This document shows, in pieces, positions 8,268 through 15,056 of a stretch of 64,000 nt of DNA (position 1 is the stretch's first letter; each line of letters begins with the position of its first letter). The DNA is from a virus. The stretch is taken from IMG/VR virus record IMGVR_UViG_3300029258_001212, positions 89,541-153,540 of that record. One strand, given 5' to 3'. The translations under genes were made by a program, and so were the position numbers. The notes under the pieces are model-generated. The model was not told the origin of the DNA, made no database searches, and saw only the letters and a list, made by a program, of their open reading frames with translations.

Positions 8268-8873
8268 ATGAGCACCAGCTACGATTACAGCATCAGCGGC
8301 GACTTCCCGAACGGGCAAGTGAACCCGTCCGTTTTGTACGCAGAGATCAACGCCGAATCAGCTATCACGGTCCCATTGGAGGCGATCAACGTAAACGGCG
8401 ACGTGTGCAGTGTCGTCTTCGAGGGTCCGTTGTCCCCCACAGAAAAAACCGCACTGGACGACCTGGTTGCCAATCACACTGGTGAGGAAACCACGAGCGA
8501 TGTGCAGTACGCCTATTCGGAAAACGAGCAGGGCACCACCGGGCAGACCTGGATGGAGAAGCTGGAGCTTCAGTCCGACCCGCTGGGTGGCGGCGAGTAC
8601 CTGGTGACGTGGTACTGCGAGATCAAGCTCCTAAGCGGCACCCCGAACACGGGTGCCTTTGCCCAGTTCACCCTGAACGGCACAGAGCGCGGCGCCGACG
8701 TGAATGACCTGAATCAGTGGAAGGCGTTCAGTGGTTCGGCCATCGCCCCGTTCCCCGCCGGTGGTGAGCCGGTGCTGGCCATCAACTGGCGCCGCTTAGG
8801 TGGCTCTGATGAGGCCCTCATCAGGCGGGCGCGCTTGTCCATCAGTCCAGTCGAGAAAGGGAATGGCGAATAG
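8268..8873 (+). CDS. Tail-fibre-associated protein, paralogue B
   Basis: 201 aa from ATG 8268 with TATGGAGGCTTCTC as ribosome site; the longer reading from 8214 is rejected because its extra residues are not conserved with the paralogue. The N-terminus SYDYSISGDFPNGQVNPSVL matches that of the 7192 gene. The C-terminal part (AQFTLNGTERGADVNDLNQW) is a jelly-roll-like beta domain similar in style to the tip of the 6113 gene. This is probably the last gene of the fibre block, since element E2 starts immediately after its stop. Confidence 0.55.
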   Translation: MSTSYDYSISGDFPNGQVNPSVLYAEINAESAITVPLEAINVNGDVCSVVFEGPLSPTEKTALDDLVANHTGEETTSDVQYAYSENEQGTTGQTWMEKLELQSDPLGGGEYLVTWYCEIKLLSGTPNTGAFAQFTLNGTERGADVNDLNQWKAFSGSAIAPFPAGGEPVLAINWRRLGGSDEALIRRARLSISPVEKGNGE

Positions 8874-8945
8874 GACACCCTCTTGACTCTTATTCCCCTA
8901 CAAGGGGAGATAAGGTTAATTAAGAAGAAGCAATGAGCGTGCCAA
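8873..8945 (+). promoter_or_regulatory. Recurrent intergenic element, copy E2
   Basis: A full copy: GACACCCTCTTGACTCTTATT, a stem TCCCCT-ACA-AGGGGA (8894-8908), GATAAGGTTAATTAAGAAG, then AAGCAATGAGCGTGCCA. The start codon of the 8933 gene lies inside the conserved tail. The TTGACT block resembles a -35, but the A/T blocks downstream lie 22 (TAAGGT) or 27 (TTAATT) bases away, too far for ordinary sigma-70. A phage-specific promoter or operator is more likely. Confidence 0.75.
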
Positions 8946-9472
8946 TCTCGGAAGACCAACGGACCTGGGTGATCTTGAGCACCACCGAGACCTTCCTGGG
9001 AAGGGCCATCAGGTGGTTCACACGCGCGCCAAGGGGCGCGAGCCATGCCTCGGTGAGCTACTACTCCGGCAAGCTGGGCCAGCGCCTGGTACTCGAGGCC
9101 AGCGCCTACGGATACCGGGTACTCCCTTGGGCGAAGTGGAAGAACATGGACCCCGGCAAGCGCGTGTGGGTGTACGCGGAGGCGCGCATCAGTCTCCTGA
9201 AGGGGCTCCAGCACGTGGCGGCCGAGCTCGGGCGCCCCTACGATTACAAGCTGATGCTCTGGCACGCCCTTCGGTTCTGGTTCAAGCGATGGCTCAAGAA
9301 GCCGTGGCGCAACCCAAGGCGGTGGGCGTGCCAGGAGGCGACAATCATCATGCTCCAGGCGTCTGGCGTGGGTGGATCTTTCCGCGTTGACCCCGAGGCC
9401 ACAACACCTGAGCAGCTCCGCGTGTGGCTGTCCGGCTGCCCGGAGCTCGAGCAGATTGAGGTGCCCCTGTGA
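8933..9472 (+). CDS. Permuted papain-fold (YiiX/NlpC-P60-like) hydrolase
   Basis: 179 aa. The order His first, Cys last matches circularly permuted NlpC/P60 proteins of the YiiX/LRAT-like group: ASHASVSYYSG with candidate catalytic His38, ELGRPYDY near residue 100, and ACQEATIIM with candidate nucleophile Cys133. Members cleave peptide, amide or acyl bonds; in phages they are often linked to cell-wall entry or lysis. The first four residues (MSVP) are encoded by element E2. The stop overlaps the next start (GTGA). It could act in the virion or in lysis. Confidence 0.6.
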   Translation: MSVPISEDQRTWVILSTTETFLGRAIRWFTRAPRGASHASVSYYSGKLGQRLVLEASAYGYRVLPWAKWKNMDPGKRVWVYAEARISLLKGLQHVAAELGRPYDYKLMLWHALRFWFKRWLKKPWRNPRRWACQEATIIMLQASGVGGSFRVDPEATTPEQLRVWLSGCPELEQIEVPL

Positions 9473-10476
9473 CTTCCACCGTGATTCTCCTGGCGATGAT
9501 CGGCACCATGTGGGGCATCATCGCCGGCTACCGCGCCTACTTCAATCGGCGCAAGCGGCGCCAGGTGGCCACGAACTCTGGCCGAGAGACCCAGGAGCTC
9601 CAGGCCATGGTGGACGCCTTCAAGGGTTCTCATGCAGTCTCCAGGGGCTGGATGATGGGCCTGATGGCAGCCGGCGTAGCTGTGGCAACGGCTCTGGGGG
9701 CGCTGTTCATCAGCCTGATGGCTGGTGAGCCGGGTGGCTCCACCAAGACGATGCCACAGCGTGCTTCTGGGATGAGCGCCGCCATGAACGCCATGCGGCC
9801 AGAGGCCATGGACGCCATGCGGCCACCAGAGCGGCGACACCGGCGCCGGATGCAGGTGGTGATCGTGATCACCGATGACGGGGTGGAACCCATCGACAAC
9901 CCCATGGACCGCTGTGAGCCAGGCAAGGTGGTTCACGTCACCAAGGACGGCGTGAAGTGCCTCAAGCTCGGGTCCAAGGAGGCGAGAGCGGTGCTCGAGG
10001 AAGGCAACAAGCCGATCACGGACGTTGTGAAGCTCCGCGAGGACGTGATGCGCGTTGCCCCCATGCGGCCCCAGGTGATGCGCCAAGGTTTCGCGCCAGG
10101 CGTTGGGAACGTGGGCAAGGACGTAGCGAAGCGTAAGGGCAAGGGCGTCTGGCAGAAGTACGCGGAGATTGTCTATTTCCTCACCACGTTCCTCGGGGTG
10201 GTGCTCAGATTCATCTGGGATCACAACCTCGAGCGCCGCCGGTGCCAGGCGGCCGGACTCGCCACAGAGCGGTTCAACTTCATGAACCTGGTGGTGGGCT
10301 TTTTCATCGGCGTGGCCGTTCATCTTCTCATGTCCAAGGCCATGGGCGTGGGCTATGAAACGGCCACCTTTCAAAACGTGCTCCTCGCATCGTACAATGG
10401 GTTCCTGTGGCCGAGCATTCTCAAGGACGTGAGCGAGTTCCGCGGGTTGCGGAAGTCCGATGGCGCGGTGGCATGA
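9469..10476 (+). CDS. Polytopic membrane protein, hypothetical
   Basis: 335 aa from GTG 9469 (GTGA overlap). Four hydrophobic segments are visible: STVILLAMIGTMWGIIAGY near the N-terminus, a second around residues 62-88 (GLMAAGVAVATALGALFI), and two near the C-terminus (YFLTTFLGVVLRFIW and LVVGFFIGVAVHLLM). Between them lie a Met/Pro/Arg-rich repeat (NAMRPEAMDAMRPPE) and a basic linker. No family recognised. Its place after a cell-wall hydrolase suggests an envelope-related role such as a holin or antiholin. Confidence 0.5.
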   Translation: MTSTVILLAMIGTMWGIIAGYRAYFNRRKRRQVATNSGRETQELQAMVDAFKGSHAVSRGWMMGLMAAGVAVATALGALFISLMAGEPGGSTKTMPQRASGMSAAMNAMRPEAMDAMRPPERRHRRRMQVVIVITDDGVEPIDNPMDRCEPGKVVHVTKDGVKCLKLGSKEARAVLEEGNKPITDVVKLREDVMRVAPMRPQVMRQGFAPGVGNVGKDVAKRKGKGVWQKYAEIVYFLTTFLGVVLRFIWDHNLERRRCQAAGLATERFNFMNLVVGFFIGVAVHLLMSKAMGVGYETATFQNVLLASYNGFLWPSILKDVSEFRGLRKSDGAVA

Positions 10477-10479
10477 ACC

Positions 10480-11040
10480 ATGAGCAGAGAGCTACCTGTC
10501 AACGTAGGAGTCATTGACCAGTTCCCCGTCTGGGAACCGGACGGCTCCGGGCAGAAGCACAGCGGGCTCACCATCGGGGACTTCGCCGTCACCATCTTCC
10601 ACGATGGGGTGGAGCAGACCGGCTACGTCTACGGGATCGCGGAGATCGATAACCTGGGCGAGTACCGAATCTCCTGGACGCCCAACGCCACCGGCTTCTG
10701 GTTGGTGGAGGTGCTCATCGACTACAACCTTCAGGTCTGGTACGAGGAGTACGATGTGGTGGACGCCTCGCAGAGCGAGATCTACCAGATGGTGGCTCGC
10801 GCCCTGGGCCTGGTCCACGAAAACATCTTCATCGACACCACCAGCTACGATGCGGATGGTCAGCTTGTAGCGGCCCGCGTGCGCCTCTTCGAGTCCAAGG
10901 CAGACGTGGAGCTCGCCACCGATGGCGGCCAGCCCCCGCCGGCCGGCACGGACCCAGAGCACCTGGCGGAGTACACCATCGGGATCACCTGGGAAGGCAC
11001 CAACCGGTACAAGGTGTTCAAACAGGTGCTCGAGCCATGA
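10480..11040 (+). CDS. Beta-rich virion protein, hypothetical
   Basis: 186 aa. The N-terminal 80 residues (IGDFAVTIFHDGVEQTGYVY, then EYRISWTPNATGFWLVEVLI) have the look of an immunoglobulin-like or baseplate beta-sandwich. The C-terminal half (ARVRLFESKADVELATDGG) resembles small phage proteins describing ramped values along a virion rod. It belongs to the tight overlapping cluster 10480-12670. Structural role inferred; no specific family assigned. Confidence 0.45.
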   Translation: MSRELPVNVGVIDQFPVWEPDGSGQKHSGLTIGDFAVTIFHDGVEQTGYVYGIAEIDNLGEYRISWTPNATGFWLVEVLIDYNLQVWYEEYDVVDASQSEIYQMVARALGLVHENIFIDTTSYDADGQLVAARVRLFESKADVELATDGGQPPPAGTDPEHLAEYTIGITWEGTNRYKVFKQVLEP

Positions 11041-11348
11041 TCGCCTTCATCGCCCAGACCGGTCTACTCGAGCTCCTCGCCGTGTGCGTGGTAGTCGGGA
11101 TTTCCCTGTCCACCCTCGGGAAGATTTGGCCCCAGGCGGCCATCACCAGGGAGCAGTTCACGGAGCTCGACACGGACGTGGAGGGGGTGAGCGAGCTCCA
11201 GGTGGAAATGGTGGAGGTGGAGCCGGAGACCATGCAGGTGCAGCTCGAGGACATTGGCGAGATCACCGTGGAGGTGGAAGTGCTCGACACCGAGACCGGC
11301 GTGGTGGTGAAGGACTCTGGTATTACCGTGAAAATGGAGTGTGACTGA
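11037..11348 (+). CDS. Single-span membrane protein with acidic beta-rich tail
   Basis: 103 aa. A membrane segment at residues 7-27 (TGLLELLAVCVVVGISLSTL) is followed by an acidic Val/Glu-rich region (VSELQVEMVEVEPETMQVQL). The start overlaps the upstream stop (ATGA). Unrecognised. It lies within a short cluster of virion-like and membrane genes. Confidence 0.5.
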   Translation: MIAFIAQTGLLELLAVCVVVGISLSTLGKIWPQAAITREQFTELDTDVEGVSELQVEMVEVEPETMQVQLEDIGEITVEVEVLDTETGVVVKDSGITVKMECD

Positions 11349-11761
11349 TGGCTGACTCCCCGTTCTTCCAGCCCGATTGCGTGTGCTCGGATGTGATCAA
11401 CCTCTACAAGAACCGGGATCGCACCATCCGGTTCACCATCACCAATGACGATGTGGGTGATATTACGGGCGCCTTGATCTGGTTCTCTGTGAAAAAAGAG
11501 GTGACCGACACCGACAGCGAGGCGGTGATCACCAAGAAGTCCGCTGGCATCACTGGTGGCGACGATTCCCAAGCCAAGGTGGTGGACGGCGTGGCCAGGA
11601 TCATCGAAGTCTACATCCTGCCAGCGGACACCGTGGACCTGGACGCTGGCGGCTACGTGTCGGACGCAGTGATCCAGCTCCCCACCGGGCGGAAGCTCCA
11701 GCTCAAGGACCCCTTCCGGTTCAACGTCCAGCAACCGGCCACCCTCGCGGAGACCCCATGA
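11348..11761 (+). CDS. BppU N-domain-like small virion protein
   Basis: 137 aa, consisting almost entirely of a beta-sandwich-like domain. The pattern KNRDRTIRFTITNDDVGDIT followed by ALIWFSVKKE and later ITKKSAGI resembles the N-terminal domain of baseplate upper proteins and related phage proteins, which begin with a linear-property (TIRFTI...LTGAxIWFxVK) strand set. It overlaps both neighbours by 1-4 bases. Probably a baseplate or fibre-attachment subunit. Confidence 0.5.
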   Translation: MADSPFFQPDCVCSDVINLYKNRDRTIRFTITNDDVGDITGALIWFSVKKEVTDTDSEAVITKKSAGITGGDDSQAKVVDGVARIIEVYILPADTVDLDAGGYVSDAVIQLPTGRKLQLKDPFRFNVQQPATLAETP

Positions 11762-12180
11762 GCCAGATCCTCACCGAAGCGGAGCTTGAGCTCGCCCTGG
11801 CGGCCCAACAGGCCCAGCTAGAGGCCAAGGTGGCCCTCGCGGACCATGAGGTGGCCTACCAGGGCACCAAGGCCGAGCTAGTGGACCGGGTGAAGGCTAC
11901 TACTGAGGCGCGCCAGCACGCCCTGGCGGCCATCCTACAGGCCCGTGGGCTTGACCCCCGCGAGTGGACGATCAACGTCGCTACGCAGGAGGTGGAGCCC
12001 GCTGGGGCGCCGTCCACGGGGCTCCTGGGTGGCCTGGGCGAGGTGCTACTGGAACAGGGCCAGGATCGGCCCTTTCGACCCCTGAGCTCCGAGGAGGAGC
12101 TCGAGCGCGGGCGCGGTGGCGCGGTGGCAGCGGTGCGCCTCACGCGACCTGGAAACGGAGGCCACGATGACAGGGACTGA
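11758..12180 (+). CDS. Helical hypothetical protein
   Basis: 140 aa. The N-terminal 70 residues are a long Ala/Glu-rich helix (AELELALAAQQAQLEAKVAL), and the rest is Gly/Arg-rich and poorly ordered. The start overlaps the previous stop, and the 3' end overlaps the spanin candidate at 12167 by 14 bases. No family recognised. Confidence 0.45.
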   Translation: MSQILTEAELELALAAQQAQLEAKVALADHEVAYQGTKAELVDRVKATTEARQHALAAILQARGLDPREWTINVATQEVEPAGAPSTGLLGGLGEVLLEQGQDRPFRPLSSEEELERGRGGAVAAVRLTRPGNGGHDDRD

Positions 12181-12670
12181 ACGGCGCGGGATCGCCTTGA
12201 TCCTGGTGACCACGATGCTCACGATGGCCACCTTGGCGTGCGCCCCCCAGGTGCAGACGGCCAAGCGGGCGCCCATCTTCGAGAAAGCCCAGGAGCTATC
12301 CAAGCTCCCGGCCCGGGTGGAGAAGCCGGCCAAAAAGACCGGCACGGTGGTGGCTGTCCGCAAGGGTGACCAGGTGCCCTTCGATGGCATCCTACTCACC
12401 GAGGACCGGGCGAAAAAAGCGGCCCAGCTCCGAATTTCCTACGATGAGCTGTACGATATTGCGACGATCAACCGGCGCTTCACCGGTGTGGCTCTCCGGG
12501 CGGCAGATGAGCAGCTCGCGGCGGCCGACAAGGAGATCGCCAGGCTTCGCAAGGCCCAGGACTCCTGGTGGAACCGGCACAAGCTCACTGTGGGCATCGT
12601 GATCGGCACCATCCTCACGCTCGGACTCGGGGGCCTCGCGGTGTGGGGCGCCAGCGAGCTCAAGAAGTAG
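12167..12670 (+). CDS. Putative unimolecular spanin (lipoprotein plus C-terminal membrane span)
   Basis: 167 aa from ATG 12167, with GGAGGCCACG as ribosome site. Residues 8-25 form a signal peptide ending in the lipobox-like LACAP (candidate acylated Cys26). A mostly helical periplasmic part includes VPFDGILLTEDRAKKAAQLR and a coiled-coil stretch. A C-terminal membrane span (LTVGIVIGTILTLGLGGLAV) is followed by a short basic end. An outer-membrane lipid anchor plus inner-membrane span is the architecture of unimolecular spanins, which fuse inner and outer membranes at the end of lysis in Gram-negative hosts. Its place after envelope genes fits this. Confidence 0.6.
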   Translation: MTGTERRGIALILVTTMLTMATLACAPQVQTAKRAPIFEKAQELSKLPARVEKPAKKTGTVVAVRKGDQVPFDGILLTEDRAKKAAQLRISYDELYDIATINRRFTGVALRAADEQLAAADKEIARLRKAQDSWWNRHKLTVGIVIGTILTLGLGGLAVWGASELKK

Positions 12671-12671
12671 C

Positions 12672-12698
12672 AGCCTTTCCCTTACTTTCCCTTATCCC
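12672..12698 (+). repeat. TTCSCTTA direct-repeat block, copy 1
   Basis: AGCCTTTCCCTTACTTTCCC contains TTTCCCTTA twice, 10 bases apart (the second runs into the following bases). A similar block with TTCGCTTA twice occurs at 59371-59397 (21 of 27 positions identical). Both lie just after a stop codon at the head of an intergenic region, so they may be a shared regulator site. Confidence 0.45.
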
Positions 12699-12907
12699 TC
12701 TTGTGTCGGGTGCCCTGGTAGGGTAATTGTAGAAGCTCGGGTGGTAGCGGCTGCCCGACAGCGGACGCGGGGGCGGTTCCTGCGATGCCTCGGTGGTCAG
12801 TTCGGTTGCCATGGCCCTCCCCCATCCCCGCGCCCAAGCCGCGAGGTGGCTCGCTCCCCTGTGATGGCTGCAAGGCTGGGCCGGAGGGCAGCTCGAGAAA
12901 CCGGCCC

Positions 12908-12935
12908 CGGCGGAGGCATTGAATCCGCCGCTTTT
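12908..12935 (+). terminator. Terminator-like hairpin after the spanin operon
   Basis: A 7-bp stem CGGCGGA (12908-12914) and TCCGCCG (12924-12930) with a 9-base loop is followed by CTTTT. The T-run is short, so the site is only moderately convincing. It lies 20 bases before a promoter, as expected at an operon boundary. Confidence 0.45.
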
Positions 12936-12954
12936 CGCCCAGGAGGAGACGGTG

Positions 12955-12983
12955 TTGACAGTCAGATCTGGCCAAAGTACCCT
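12955..12983 (+). promoter_or_regulatory. Sigma-70-type promoter
   Basis: TTGACA (12955-12960), exactly 17 bases of spacer, then TACCCT (12978-12983). The -35 is perfect consensus. A transcript starting near 12990 would read through the hairpin at 13017-13065 before reaching the gene at 13093. Confidence 0.65.
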
Positions 12984-13016
12984 GTCCGCAAAGCTGTGTT
13001 TCGTCACGGCTCCCTC

Positions 13017-13065
13017 GGACTGGTCGGGCAGCCCCCCAACACCCCCCCTGGCCAGTCCTTTTTTT
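13017..13065 (+). terminator. Leader terminator/attenuator with seven-T tail
   Basis: GGACTGG (13017-13023) pairs perfectly with CCAGTCC (13052-13058), followed immediately by TTTTTTT (13059-13065). The 28-base loop is C-rich. It lies between the promoter and the start codon of the same gene, so it would stop most transcripts unless read-through occurs. Confidence 0.6.
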
Positions 13066-13092
13066 GTCCAGCGACACGATTGGAGGTACGTG

Positions 13093-13839
13093 ATGGGTCG
13101 CTCTGCGATTGAGTGGACGGACTACTCATGGAGCCCTGTGACCGGGTGTTCGATGGTCTCCACGGGGTGCCGTAACTGCTACGCGAAACGGATGGCCGAG
13201 CAGTTCCAGCGGGACGGCAAGGCGCGCTACAGGTACGGGTTCAAGCCGACGATCCACCCGGATGTGCTCGAGGAGCCGCTGGGGTGGAAAACGAGTCGGC
13301 TCATCTTCGTGTGCAGCATGAGCGATCTGTTCCACGAGGACGTTCCTTTCGAGTTCTTGGAGCGCGTGTTCGCCATCATGCGGCGGACCCCGCGGCACAC
13401 CTACCAGGTGCTCACGAAGCGAGCGGAGCGGATGCGCGAGCTCGGCAACAAGATCGGCTGGCCGAGCAACATCTGGGCTGGCGTGACCGTGGAGCATCCC
13501 CGGTACGTGAAGCGGCGCATCCCCGAGCTCCTTGACACCGAGGCGCGGCTCCGATTCGTCTCCTTTGAGCCCCTGGTGGCCGAAATCGGCCCGTTCGATT
13601 TCACGGGCATCGACTGGGTGATCGTGGGTGGTGAACGGGGGAGCCGGGTGCGCCCCATGGACGAGGCATGGGCCCTGGACCTACTACGCCAGGCCCGCGC
13701 GGCCGGCGTGCCGTTCTTTTTCAAGCAACGCGGCGATGCGGCTGGGATCATGGGCTACCGGGACCAGCTCCTCGGGGGCAAGAAAATCCAGGAGCTCCCC
13801 GAGCAAGCTGGCAACCAACCCAGCCTGTTTGACCTGTGA
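13093..13839 (+). CDS. Phage Gp37/Gp68 (DUF5131) family protein
   Basis: 248 aa from ATG 13093 behind GATTGGAGGTACGTG. The N-terminus IEWTDYSWSPVTGC followed by STGCRNCYA is the hallmark of the DUF5131/Gp37-Gp68 family; Cys19, Cys26 and Cys29 form a C-X6-C-X2-C cluster like that of radical-SAM-type proteins. Other family motifs are IFVCSMSDLFHEDVPFEF, YQVLTKRAERM, WAGVTVEH and DWVIVGGERG. The molecular role is not established; members occur in phages and defence-associated loci. It has its own promoter and terminators on both sides, like a moron. Confidence 0.8.
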   Translation: MGRSAIEWTDYSWSPVTGCSMVSTGCRNCYAKRMAEQFQRDGKARYRYGFKPTIHPDVLEEPLGWKTSRLIFVCSMSDLFHEDVPFEFLERVFAIMRRTPRHTYQVLTKRAERMRELGNKIGWPSNIWAGVTVEHPRYVKRRIPELLDTEARLRFVSFEPLVAEIGPFDFTGIDWVIVGGERGSRVRPMDEAWALDLLRQARAAGVPFFFKQRGDAAGIMGYRDQLLGGKKIQELPEQAGNQPSLFDL

Positions 13840-13940
13840 GCCCTTTGTCTGCTACGTTGACGGGTGCGCGCCTGGAGGGGCGCTGGAAGGCTTGCCAGGC
13901 TCTCCGGTCTCCTCTGCGAGAAGCTCCCCGGCCAGGCATG

Positions 13941-13979
13941 AATCCCCGTCTGCAATAGCAGCGGGGATTCGACTTTTTG
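13941..13979 (+). terminator. Intrinsic terminator abutting the methyltransferase ribosome site
   Basis: AATCCCCG (13941-13948) pairs with CGGGGATT (13962-13969), and inside it CTGC (13950-13953) pairs with GCAG (13958-13961) around an AATA loop. CGACTTTTTGG follows. The T-run merges into the TTGGAGG Shine-Dalgarno of the next gene, so termination and translation initiation could be coupled. The rest of the 149-base gap 13840-13988 shows nothing I can name. Confidence 0.75.
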
Positions 13980-13988
13980 GAGGCCACG

Positions 13989-14702
13989 ATGATTGAACGA
14001 TTGGAATCCTCCCCCCTCTGGTGCGCGTGGGACGTGGTGTGCTGTGACGCTGTGACGTTCCTCCGCCAGCTCCCGGACGCCTCGGTGGACCTGGCGATCA
14101 CGGACCCGCCCTACGAGTCCCTTGAGAAGCATCGCAAGAAAGGCACCACCACGCGCCTGAAGGTGTCCAAGGCGAGCTCCAACGCCTGGTTCAAGACGTT
14201 CCCCAACGCGCGGTTCCCAGAGCTCCTGGCAGAGCTCAGGCGCGTCCTGAAGCGCGACCGGCACTGCTACATCTTCGTGGACCAGGAGACCATGTTCGCC
14301 TTGCGCCCCGTGGCAGAGGCAGCCGGGTTCAAGTGGTGGAAGGCGCTGGTGTGGGACAAGGTGGCCATCGGGATGGGCTACCACTACCGGGCCCGCTTCG
14401 AGCACATCGCCTTCCTCGAGCTGGGCAGGCGCAAGCTCAACGATCTGGGCGTACCAGACGTTCTCCAGGTCAAGCGCGTCTGGCGGGGCATCCCCGCGGA
14501 GAAGCCCGTGGAGCTGATGGAGGTGCTGGTCCGACAGAGCACCAGGCCCGGTGAGCTGGTGGTGGACCCCTTCCTGGGCTCCGGGGCCTCGGGTCAGGCA
14601 GCCGTGAAGCTCGGGCGCCGGTTCCTTGGATCTGACCTGAATCCAGAATTAGTGCAAGAATCCACAGATCGGATTTGCGGCGCTTCTGCCATCCCCATGT
14701 AG
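13989..14702 (+). CDS. DNA methyltransferase (N6-adenine or N4-cytosine type)
   Basis: 237 aa from ATG 13989, behind TTTTTGGAGGCCACG. Catalytic motif IV is DPPY at residues 39-42 (VDLAITDPPYES); the AdoMet-binding motif I comes late (VVDPFLGSGASGQAAVKLG, around residue 190), followed by FLGSDLNPE. This IV-before-I order is that of beta-class amino-methyltransferases. No restriction partner is visible, so it is probably an orphan enzyme that protects phage DNA from host restriction or alters regulation. It lies between an attenuator-like terminator and a repeat array, outside the overlapping operons. Confidence 0.85.
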   Translation: MIERLESSPLWCAWDVVCCDAVTFLRQLPDASVDLAITDPPYESLEKHRKKGTTTRLKVSKASSNAWFKTFPNARFPELLAELRRVLKRDRHCYIFVDQETMFALRPVAEAAGFKWWKALVWDKVAIGMGYHYRARFEHIAFLELGRRKLNDLGVPDVLQVKRVWRGIPAEKPVELMEVLVRQSTRPGELVVDPFLGSGASGQAAVKLGRRFLGSDLNPELVQESTDRICGASAIPM

Positions 14703-14754
14703 TGTGCCTGGCGGACTGAAACCACTACATCTGGTAGTCGGTTTTTGACCATCT

Positions 14755-14842
14755 GGAAGTTTTCTTCTACATGGTCAGGAAGTTTTCTTCTACATGGTCA
14801 GGAAGTTTTCTTCTACATGGTCAGGAAGTTTTCTTCCTGACC
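14755..14842 (+). repeat. 23-bp tandem repeats ending in a perfect hairpin
   Basis: Three identical 23-base units starting GGAAGTTTTCTTCTACATGG occupy 14755-14777, 14778-14800 and 14801-14823. A partial fourth at 14824 changes after CTTC. The last junction forms a perfect 10-bp stem GGTCAGGAAG (14819-14828), TTTT loop, CTTCCTGACC (14833-14842). Each unit also has an internal GAAG-TTTT-CTTC dyad. The array is AT-richer than its surroundings and lies in the 354-base gap 14703-15056, which has no convincing gene. A protein-binding array or terminator cluster are both possible. Confidence 0.75.
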
Positions 14843-14985
14843 TATATGGAAGTATATGCAGAGAAAAAGATGCAGAGAAGCAGAGCGGGGCTGGGCGCCC
14901 CGGCTGCCAGGTGCTCCGATGACAGCTCTCTGACGGCGGCTCACCTGGCACGAAAATTGACCACCGAGTTTTGGACTGAAAGAAG

Positions 14986-15015
14986 TTGACCGGCCGTTTC
15001 GCCCCGTGATATGCC
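14986..15015 (+). promoter_or_regulatory. Candidate promoter for the GHKL-ATPase gene
   Basis: TTGACC (14986-14991), an 18-base spacer and TATGCC (15010-15015). A second TTGACC lies 29 bases upstream at 14957. The -35 is good; the -10 matches only the TAT part of the consensus. Confidence 0.4.
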
Positions 15016-15056
15016 TGGACTCCTGGCAAGCCTTTCTGACTCACGAGGAGAACCAA

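Larger units (their letters stand above)
12671..13092 (+). other. 422-base intergenic control region
   Basis: No gene-like frame. It holds a direct-repeat block (12672-12698), a terminator-like hairpin (12908-12935), a near-consensus promoter (12955-12983) and a terminator/attenuator with a seven-T run (13017-13065), then the GATTGGAGG ribosome site of the 13093 gene. The ATG 12741 frame and a minus-strand frame ending near 12660 are Arg/Gly/Pro-rich and were not accepted. Confidence 0.6.

Noticed and set aside
8878-8930. Reading element E2 as a plain sigma-70 promoter
   Set aside because: TTGACT is a good -35, but the nearest A/T box at allowed spacing is GAGATA, which is weak, and conserved TAAGGT/TTAATT are 22-27 bases away.
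12671-13092. Possible tRNA in the gap
   Set aside because: Short stems are present, but no cloverleaf with a T-arm GTTCRA motif or CCA end could be built; none was seen in other gaps either.
12741-13112. Plus-strand frame in the gap before the DUF5131 gene
   Set aside because: Arg/Gly/Pro-rich product with no motif; the region is better explained by promoter and terminator signals.
14755-14842. CRISPR-like repeat array
   Set aside because: Units are directly adjacent with no spacers and are identical throughout, so this is a tandem repeat, not a CRISPR array.
14771-14989. Frame with repeated MVRKFSSTW-like units
   Set aside because: It is a translation of the 23-bp tandem repeats; no start site or conserved end.
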